From Desulfobacterales bacterium (GTDB lineage: Bacteria > Desulfobacterota > Desulfobacteria > Desulfobacterales > JAEINQ01): DNA of 64,000 nucleotides. Positions within the stretch are counted from its first letter, which is position 1. Each line of letters starts with the position of its first letter. Position numbers and translations under genes: made by a program. The stretch spans positions 1 through 64,000 of the forward strand of contig JAEINQ010000006.1 in the NCBI GenBank assembly GCA_016342285.1, given 5' to 3'. This document shows, piece after piece, positions 58,044-64,000 of this stretch. The notes beneath the pieces were generated by a model. That model worked only from the letters and a program-made list of their open reading frames with translations, was not told where the DNA came from and searched no databases.

Positions 58044-61000
58044 ATGAAGCGACTGCGCGACCGAATTTTATTCGACCAAAGAGATCATGAACTGCTGGAC
58101 ATCGTCAACGAAGTCCTGGCACGTGATTCGCCGTCGGCCCATGCAAAAAAACGCTTCTACCCGGCCTTCCATCCCCGGGGCATCAAGGAGATGGCCGAGT
58201 CCCGGGGGCTTCGGATGGCCTATGCCGCTGTCTGGCTCATCGACTCCATGAGCGCAGGTCCCTCCGAGGAGCGTCTGATCGCCCTTCGCTCGCTTCGCGA
58301 TGAAGTCCTTTCCGCGGCATCGGGTCCGCTCCCCATCAACACGGCCCGGGTGCTTTTGCAAATCATGAAGGAACTGGTCCGTTCCCACGGCGACAGAACG
58401 CGCCAACTGCAACTGGCCCACGATTTTCGAACCACCACCGCCGGCAAGCCCCGCATGGTTCGGCGCCAGCTTCGCCTTCACCACCTTCTGGAAATGCCCG
58501 AGGCGTGGAACCAACTCGCCTTTGACGACCATGTCCATGACGCCAATACCAAAGGGCGCAAAACCGCCGCCCATCTGATCATGGACGCCTGGATCAAAGG
58601 GATTCGGCGCCTTCGGGTCATCTACTACAACCACATCGAAGCGAAAAATGCCGCCGAACTCATGGAAGCAGCACAAATCATGGGCATCACCCTTCGGATC
58701 GGCATCGAATTTCCTGTGCGATTCCGCAATCACTACGTCCAGCTCATCTGGGTGCCAAGGGGCTTTCCCGATGCCCAGTCGCTCTTGTGTTTTCTGGCCG
58801 AAGAAAACGTCATGGCCCTGATGGCCGAAGGCCGAAAGGTGTCCGAATACCAACAGGCCCATGTCCTGGAAACCCTCAAGGCATTTAATCAAAATTGCCT
58901 TTCCCGGCTAAACAGAGAACTGGGCCTGGACCTGCCCCCCCTTAAAGCCAGGGATTTTCTCTCCTTCGTCGGGCCGGGACAGGCCGCGCTGCTCCACCTG
59001 GGAAGATACATTCACCATCGGCTGATGCCGCTCATGGCCCAACGCGTGGCGGATCTTCGCGCCGGAGGGGACCGGCTGCCACCGGAAGAACAGGAAAAAA
59101 ATCGGGCGCTGATTGCGGCCATGGATCGTCTGGAAGCGACCGACGTCGTCGAGCAATATCTCAAACCGGAAATGAATCCGGCCGCAACGGGTCCGGATAT
59201 CCCGAACGATTCCCACCCAAAACCGCCGCTTCTCGCCCTCTCCCCCAAGGAGCTCCTCGACCGTCTCGCACTGCTCCATTCCGGCTATCGCATCACTTTA
59301 AACCTGACCGATCTTACGGCCGAAGACGTGCTGGAGATCCTTTACGACTGCGAAGGGCACATCACCCGTTTGGAGATTTTCAATCTCAAGGACCACACCA
59401 ACAGGAAAACAGATCACATCCCCGATATCCACCGGCTGCAGCAGGCCATCAACCGTGGAAACACCATCGTGCTCAAGCGGTTTACGCGGGATCTCATCGA
59501 ACGACTGGAAAAGGTTCCGTCGCCTGAGACGGCCGAACGGGTGGAAAAACTTCGCGCCATCCTGCACGACATGGCCACCTTTCAGGCCTTTTACAAGGGA
59601 ACGTCCCTGAAATCACGCATCGGAAGCGACTCGACCGGCAGCACACGCGGGTTTCATGGCATGGGGCTGGCCATCGTGGACACCCTGCCGCCTGCCGCCC
59701 GCCGGGAGACACACCAGAACGCCGGTGTGTCCCGGACCCTGATTCCCATGCATATCACCACCTACCCCCGAAAAACCTATATCCCACGGACACAGGGCCG
59801 GCCCCTCTCCAGGTGGCTCGACCGATTGCTGGCGTTCATCCCATTGCCGGACGGACTCGGCACCGCCATCCACAGGGACTGGGTGTTTCAGGAAGACTCG
59901 ACGCGCATGCGGACGCCGGGGAATATCGTCACCCTCGGCGGCCTGCGGCCGGAAACCGGCAACGGGTTTTTACTGCCATCCAATTCGCCTCGGGGCCGGG
60001 ACAAAAAAGGGGGGAGTGGCTACCTCAACTCACGGCTAAAAAACATTCTAAAAGTCCTTCTCGGCTTTCTTCCGGCCTTTTTCACCTTCGCATTGACCAA
60101 GGACTGGTGGCTGCTGGCCTATTGCGGCGCCTTGATCTGGTTTGCCATCACCGGGGTCCGAAACATCCTTCAATCGGTCCTCGGCGGCGGAGGGTGGCGG
60201 CGTTCTCCCCTGCTGACATGGAACGATTATGTCAGTTGGGATCGCCTGACCGATTCGCTCCTCTTTACCGGGTTCTCCGTTCCCCTTCTCGATTACCTGG
60301 TCAAATCGGTCCTGCTGGACCGGGGGGTTGGTATCAACACGGCAACGGCCCCGGTGGCGCTCTATAGCGTCATGGCGCTGGTCAACGGCATTTACCTCTC
60401 CGCCCACAACCTCTTTCGGGGATTGCCGCGGGAAGCGGTCATCGGAAATTTTTTCAGGAGTATCCTCTCCATTCCGGTGGCGGTGGGGATTAACCTCGTC
60501 GTCGGGACCGCCATCGGCTGGACCGGCAGGACCGGCATCGAATCGATTCTTCAAAAATGGGCAGCCGTCATTTCCAAGGCCGCATCAGATCTGGTGGCCG
60601 GTTTCATTGAGGGCGGAGCAGACCGGATCCATAATATCCGGACCCGCCAAAGGGATTACGAAGAAGTTCTGGGGCGGCTCTTTGACGCCTATGCCCAACT
60701 CGAACTGCTCCATCCGGAAACACAGGCCCTCGAAACCTTCGAATCGCCCGAACCCCCTGGCGACCGCCCGGACACCGACGCGGCGGACCTGGAAAAAGTC
60801 GTCACCATCGCCGTTCTCGACCTGCTTTACTTCTGGATGTACCAGCCGCGTTCCAGAAGCGCCCTGCGAAGCGTTCTGGCCATGCTTACCGAAGACGAAC
60901 GAAAAATCCTGGACAACTGCCACCATCTTCTCAGGCGCCAGCGCGACATCTGTCAGATGTTTATCGACGGCATCGTCGGCCGGAACTTCTCCCGCCCCCT

Positions 61001-61151
61001 GGCCTTCTTTCTTGAACGTTCCGGCGAATACCACGAAACCTGGTCGAGAATCGTCAGAGATCCCAGTTATCAGCTCCAGCCCGGTCCGTCCCTGAAACGG
61101 GGCCAAAGCCCGGTTTTAATGGATTGGGACACGTTCAGGGATCATACATAG
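58044..61151 (+). CDS. Large unknown protein: PHP-like N-terminus plus membrane domain
   Basis: I do not recognise this 1035-residue protein. The N-terminal part has features of a PHP/metal-dependent hydrolase: LAFDDHVHDANTKGRKTAAHLI (His163, His165, with flanking Asp) and, 55 residues on, LRIGIEFPVRF, with a further His in YYNHIEAKN. A long helical middle region follows. About four to five membrane segments lie near 660-840 (VLLGFLPAFFTFAL, WWLLAYCGALIWFAITGV, LFTGFSVPLLDYLVKSVLL, IPVAVGINLVVGTAIGW), and the C-terminal ~190 residues are helical and cytoplasmic. I start at ATG 58044 because the sigma-54 promoter predicts a transcript start near 58005, beyond which a TTG at 58008 would be leaderless. 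It is convergent with the amidohydrolase gene; stops overlap by ten bases. Confidence 0.8.
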   Translation: MKRLRDRILFDQRDHELLDIVNEVLARDSPSAHAKKRFYPAFHPRGIKEMAESRGLRMAYAAVWLIDSMSAGPSEERLIALRSLRDEVLSAASGPLPINTARVLLQIMKELVRSHGDRTRQLQLAHDFRTTTAGKPRMVRRQLRLHHLLEMPEAWNQLAFDDHVHDANTKGRKTAAHLIMDAWIKGIRRLRVIYYNHIEAKNAAELMEAAQIMGITLRIGIEFPVRFRNHYVQLIWVPRGFPDAQSLLCFLAEENVMALMAEGRKVSEYQQAHVLETLKAFNQNCLSRLNRELGLDLPPLKARDFLSFVGPGQAALLHLGRYIHHRLMPLMAQRVADLRAGGDRLPPEEQEKNRALIAAMDRLEATDVVEQYLKPEMNPAATGPDIPNDSHPKPPLLALSPKELLDRLALLHSGYRITLNLTDLTAEDVLEILYDCEGHITRLEIFNLKDHTNRKTDHIPDIHRLQQAINRGNTIVLKRFTRDLIERLEKVPSPETAERVEKLRAILHDMATFQAFYKGTSLKSRIGSDSTGSTRGFHGMGLAIVDTLPPAARRETHQNAGVSRTLIPMHITTYPRKTYIPRTQGRPLSRWLDRLLAFIPLPDGLGTAIHRDWVFQEDSTRMRTPGNIVTLGGLRPETGNGFLLPSNSPRGRDKKGGSGYLNSRLKNILKVLLGFLPAFFTFALTKDWWLLAYCGALIWFAITGVRNILQSVLGGGGWRRSPLLTWNDYVSWDRLTDSLLFTGFSVPLLDYLVKSVLLDRGVGINTATAPVALYSVMALVNGIYLSAHNLFRGLPREAVIGNFFRSILSIPVAVGINLVVGTAIGWTGRTGIESILQKWAAVISKAASDLVAGFIEGGADRIHNIRTRQRDYEEVLGRLFDAYAQLELLHPETQALETFESPEPPGDRPDTDAADLEKVVTIAVLDLLYFWMYQPRSRSALRSVLAMLTEDERKILDNCHHLLRRQRDICQMFIDGIVGRNFSRPLAFFLERSGEYHETWSRIVRDPSYQLQPGPSLKRGQSPVLMDWDTFRDHT

Positions 61152-62740
61152 CGGCGGTACCGGGTTTTCCCGCCAATAACGGTTTCCACCACACCGATCC
61201 GGGCAAGATTTTCCGGAACCACGTCAAAGAGGTTCTCTTCCAAAATGACCAGATCCGCCTGTTTGCCCGGAGACAGGGATCCGCGCCGCTTTTCATCGAA
61301 CTGGGCCCGGGCCGCATCGATGGTGTACATGGCAATGGCCTGGGCCAGGGAGAGGCCCTGTTCGGGGAACAGCCCTTCGCGGGTCACGCAGCACTGCAGG
61401 GCGTGGAGCACCTGCTGGGACTCCACAGGGGCATCGGAGGATCCGGCCATGGGGATTGCGGCGGCTGCTACGTCCCGGAACGGATAGGCGATTCGGGCCC
61501 GATCGGTCCCCAAGCGCTTTTCCAGCCAACTCTTTTCCGAATGAATAAACATGGGCTGAACCGCCAGGATCAGGCCAAGGCGCCGGATATCGGCAATCAT
61601 TGCGGCATCGATGATGGACGCATGTTCGATGCGATGGCGGTGATCCGCCCGGGGATGGGTCGTCAGCAGCCGGTCATAGAGATCGACGACCATGCCCATG
61701 GCCCGGTCTCCAATGGCGTGTACGGCGACCTGAAACCCTTCCAGATGGGCCTTTTCCATCAGATCGTAAATCGTGTCGGGTTCCATGAGGAGAAATCCGG
61801 TCTTGTCCGGGGTGTCGGCAAAGGGCGTGTTCATGGCGGCGGTACAGGAGCCAAAGGACCCGTCCGCGATGATTTTCAGGCCGCCGATACACATACCATG
61901 GTCTGTGGCGGCCGTTTGTTTCAGACCGGCGATGGCCGCCACATCCGTGGTCATGACCAACCCGTAGAATGACTGGGGAAATCGGGAGCGAAGCAGTGCC
62001 ATGGCCGGGACATCAAAGGCCCCGATTTTTCCTGCCGGACCGGTTTCGTCGGTCTGGAGCATGACGCCCAGGGACGTAATGCCGAAGCCGAGCAGTTTTT
62101 CGGCCAAAGCTTCGGCTCCCTTGAACAGGGCCGATTCATCGGGCAGCGGAATCTGATCAAGCATCAGGCTGGTGGCCGCTTCCCTGAAAATCCCCGAAGG
62201 CGTACCGTCCGATTCCCGCTCGATAATTCCGTTCTCAGGATCCGGTGTTCCGGCGGCAACCCCGGCCAGGGTCATGGCCCGGGTATTGGCGATCAACGAA
62301 TGGCCGTCGCGTTTGAGCACCACCAGCGGCCGGTTCATGAAAAGCCGGTCCAGCTCCACCCGGGTAGGCATCTCCGAAGGCTCCAGAGACTGCTCGTCGA
62401 AATTGAGACCGAGCATCCAGCCGTCTCCGGCGGCCCCGTCAAAGGCGGACGACAGTCGCCGGCCCATCTCTTCCATGGAGCAAACATTGAGCAGGTCTGC
62501 ATTCATGGAGACGAAAAGGGTGCCCAGCAGGTGGCAGTGCACATCGAAAAAACCGGGCAGAAGCATGCGGCTGCCCAAATCCACGGTGTCGTAGTCACCG
62601 TTTAAAGCATTGCGACAATGATCTTCGCCGCCAACAGCCACGATGGTGCCGCCGCTGACCGCCACGGCATCTGCGAAGGGAATCATGGGATCAACCGTGT
62701 AAATGGTCCCGCCTCGGTAGAGTTTCTGGGATGACGACAT
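61142..62740 (-). CDS. YtcJ-type amidohydrolase
   Basis: The 532-residue protein belongs to the amidohydrolase_3 family (YtcJ/NfdA-like), which hydrolyse amide or carbamate bonds with a metal centre. The barrel motif GFFDVHCHLLGTLF supplies the first His-x-His; later metal ligands are in VAVHAIGDRAMG and RHRIEHASI, and the catalytic Asp in MAGSSDAPVE. Length matches the family. ATG 62740 follows GGAGCGTGATCC. It is convergent with the large unknown gene and does not share an operon with it. The substrate is unknown. Confidence 0.9.
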   Translation of the reverse strand: MSSSQKLYRGGTIYTVDPMIPFADAVAVSGGTIVAVGGEDHCRNALNGDYDTVDLGSRMLLPGFFDVHCHLLGTLFVSMNADLLNVCSMEEMGRRLSSAFDGAAGDGWMLGLNFDEQSLEPSEMPTRVELDRLFMNRPLVVLKRDGHSLIANTRAMTLAGVAAGTPDPENGIIERESDGTPSGIFREAATSLMLDQIPLPDESALFKGAEALAEKLLGFGITSLGVMLQTDETGPAGKIGAFDVPAMALLRSRFPQSFYGLVMTTDVAAIAGLKQTAATDHGMCIGGLKIIADGSFGSCTAAMNTPFADTPDKTGFLLMEPDTIYDLMEKAHLEGFQVAVHAIGDRAMGMVVDLYDRLLTTHPRADHRHRIEHASIIDAAMIADIRRLGLILAVQPMFIHSEKSWLEKRLGTDRARIAYPFRDVAAAAIPMAGSSDAPVESQQVLHALQCCVTREGLFPEQGLSLAQAIAMYTIDAARAQFDEKRRGSLSPGKQADLVILEENLFDVVPENLARIGVVETVIGGKTRYRRYV

Positions 62741-62779
62741 GGATCACGCTCCTTACACTTTCGTTCGCCCGTAATTTCG

Positions 62780-62885
62780 GTTCATAGGTGTTCTGCCATT
62801 TATAGCTTTCTGAAATTGGCGGGGCCAAACGACTCCGCACTTGAGAGTTCGAAATTGGGAATTGGACATTCGAAATTTAAAGTCA
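62780..62885. repeat. Dispersed short-motif repeat, second copy
   Basis: GTTCTGCCATTTATAGCTTTCTGAAATTGGCGG and CGACTCCGCACTTGAGAGTTCG, then AAATTGGGAATTGGACATTCGAAATTT, parallel the element at 16755-16900. It separates the amidohydrolase gene from the next coding region and carries no gene. Confidence 0.55.
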
Positions 62886-62918
62886 TTTTTCTTTGTGTGC
62901 TTTGAACCTTTATGGTTT

Positions 62919-64000
62919 TCAACGACTTTTTTCGAGTGCATCAGAACTGGCGGATGGATCGTTCAAATCCAACACGCCAGCCAGCGGCCTGCCGATGAGG
63001 CGTTCCATGCGATCCCGGACGGCCGTGGCCGTTGCACGCCGCCGCAGAATATGGCGCCGGGCCTCTTCATCGGCACCGAAACGTTCCATGGCCTTGTCAA
63101 AACGGGCGTCCATGGAGACCCGGCGGTCGCCCTGAACGTATTTGTCGGCCATGTAGACCACCTCGGCTTCGCTGACAGGCGCCTGGGGATCAAGGGCGAT
63201 CTCCATGTGACAGGCCACGATCCCGGCCACCGGCGCAAACCCCATGTCACCGATAAGCTTGGCACCGGCACGGGCATGATCCTGCCGCCCCTTGGCAATG
63301 TCGTGCACGAGCGCGGCCCCACGGATCAATTCGGCGTCCAGGTCGCACCCGCCGGCCTTGAGGGCGCCGCAAATCATTCCGGCCACATGGGCCACGGCCT
63401 GACCGTGACGCCAGATGCCCTGGGGGTCTGACGCATGACACGACACCATGACCCGGCACTCTCGGTCGTCGGGGATCGGGTAGCGTCGCCATTGGTTCAA
63501 AAGCGATTCGTAGTCCCCGGGGGTGTCAACATCAATCAGGATGTACCGGTCGGCCACCTCCTGATCCACGTTGCGGTGGGCGTTGGCCTCAAGGACCCGA
63601 TGAAGCCCGGTATCAACGGTATCTTCGGCGATCTGTCGAACCAGCGACCCGGGAAGCAGTGGCGGGTGCCCGCGCTCGCCCAACAGGCATGGATGGACAA
63701 CCTTGCTCGAATCCTCTGAAAATCGATGCATCAGGCACTGCAGGGTCCAGGGACGGACCAGGGGAATGTCGGCCGGAAGGACAAAAAGACCATCGGGGAC
63801 CGGATCAAAGGCCCGCACGCCGGCCTGGACGGAAGAATACATGCCCCGGTCGAAATGGGCATTTTCGATGATGCGAACCGGGGCATCCCGAAGCGCTTGG
63901 GCAATCTCGCCGCCCCGGTAACCGACCACAACCCCGACATCCGCCACCCCGGCCTGATGAAAAACCGATACCAGGCGCTCGATGACGGTCCGTTCAGCCA
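62919..64000 (-). CDS. MobA-like nucleotidyltransferase fused to an HD domain (start outside window)
   Basis: The frame is open to the window edge, so the start is missing. The N-terminal part is a MobA/MocA-like sugar-nucleotide-transferase fold (VVGYRGGEIAQAL, NAHFDRGMYSSVQAGVRAF, FVLPADIPLVRPWTLQ, HPCLLGERGHPPLL), as in molybdenum-cofactor cytidylyltransferases. After about residue 190 comes an HD domain (VSCHASDPQ..., RGAALVHDIAKGRQDHARAG with the HD pair, ACHMEIAL), likely a metal-dependent phosphohydrolase. Such fusions occur in deltaproteobacteria beside molybdoenzyme genes. This copy lies at the window edge, so the neighbourhood cannot be judged. It probably supports molybdenum- or tungsten-enzyme maturation. 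Confidence 0.85.
   Translation of the reverse strand, partial: AERTVIERLVSVFHQAGVADVGVVVGYRGGEIAQALRDAPVRIIENAHFDRGMYSSVQAGVRAFDPVPDGLFVLPADIPLVRPWTLQCLMHRFSEDSSKVVHPCLLGERGHPPLLPGSLVRQIAEDTVDTGLHRVLEANAHRNVDQEVADRYILIDVDTPGDYESLLNQWRRYPIPDDRECRVMVSCHASDPQGIWRHGQAVAHVAGMICGALKAGGCDLDAELIRGAALVHDIAKGRQDHARAGAKLIGDMGFAPVAGIVACHMEIALDPQAPVSEAEVVYMADKYVQGDRRVSMDARFDKAMERFGADEEARRHILRRRATATAVRDRMERLIGRPLAGVLDLNDPSASSDALEKSR

Overview
The window reads as chromosomal DNA of an anaerobic, high-GC deltaproteobacterium, most likely a sulfate reducer of the Desulfobacteraceae/Desulfosarcina type (Desulfobacterota). This is inference. It rests on the Hcp hybrid-cluster protein with a HcpR-like operator, a DUF1858 protein, corrinoid methyl-transfer genes, sigma-54 activators, a sigma-54 promoter, a bacteriohemerythrin, and intergenic DNA packed with short dispersed repeats. 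No rRNA, tRNA or CRISPR array was seen.

Layout. 1-6350: lexA behind a 29-unit heptamer minisatellite, a 1143-residue hybrid histidine kinase, and an RluA-type pseudouridine synthase. 6400-12300: a MATE transporter, a CBS-domain remnant, a sigma-54 activator followed by a degenerate activator-like response regulator, a small receiver protein and a PilZ-like unknown. 12675-17575: a corrinoid methyl-transfer set (corrinoid protein, UroD-family methyltransferase, MFS carrier, pterin-binding methyltransferase, TetR regulator). 17770-22350: a HAD hydrolase, an ADP-ribosylglycohydrolase, cardiolipin synthase, an IS200-type element and a hemerythrin. 22590-29670: a chimeric gene remnant, a broken four-carbon acid sugar kinase, lsrF, a zinc alcohol dehydrogenase, an M23-like protein, an internally duplicated lysine-aminomutase-like radical SAM protein, and a divergent IclR regulator. 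30008-32343: a polar amino-acid ABC transporter. 32437-37287: RND/TolC remnants, hcp, DUF1858, a ZIP remnant, and a Crp/Fnr regulator with a 10-base homopolymer frameshift. 37405-47779: a type I restriction-modification island with extra genes (AlbA-type ATPase, a mini DUF4062 protein, a REP-type transposase, a YhcG-type PDDEXK nuclease). 48042-55583: a periplasmic binding protein, hisA, a dynamin-like GTPase, an amino-acid permease, and an acyl-CoA dehydrogenase with its TetR regulator. 55907-64000: a DUF3795 protein, a kinase-like protein lacking its ATPase domain, a large unknown PHP-like membrane protein behind a sigma-54 promoter, a YtcJ-type amidohydrolase and a partial MobA-like/HD fusion.

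Two features tie the window together. First, several families of palindromic non-coding repeats occur many times. One family shares both ends with the IS200 element and is probably a non-autonomous derivative of it. Second, the 3' end of a resident gene is duplicated on the far side of inserted accessory genes in three separate places (hsdM around the YhcG gene, hisA around a binding-protein gene, and the M23 gene around the lsrF cluster). This suggests a recurring mode of gene gain or loss. The proteins most worth experimental work are the double KamA-like protein and the PHP-like membrane protein.
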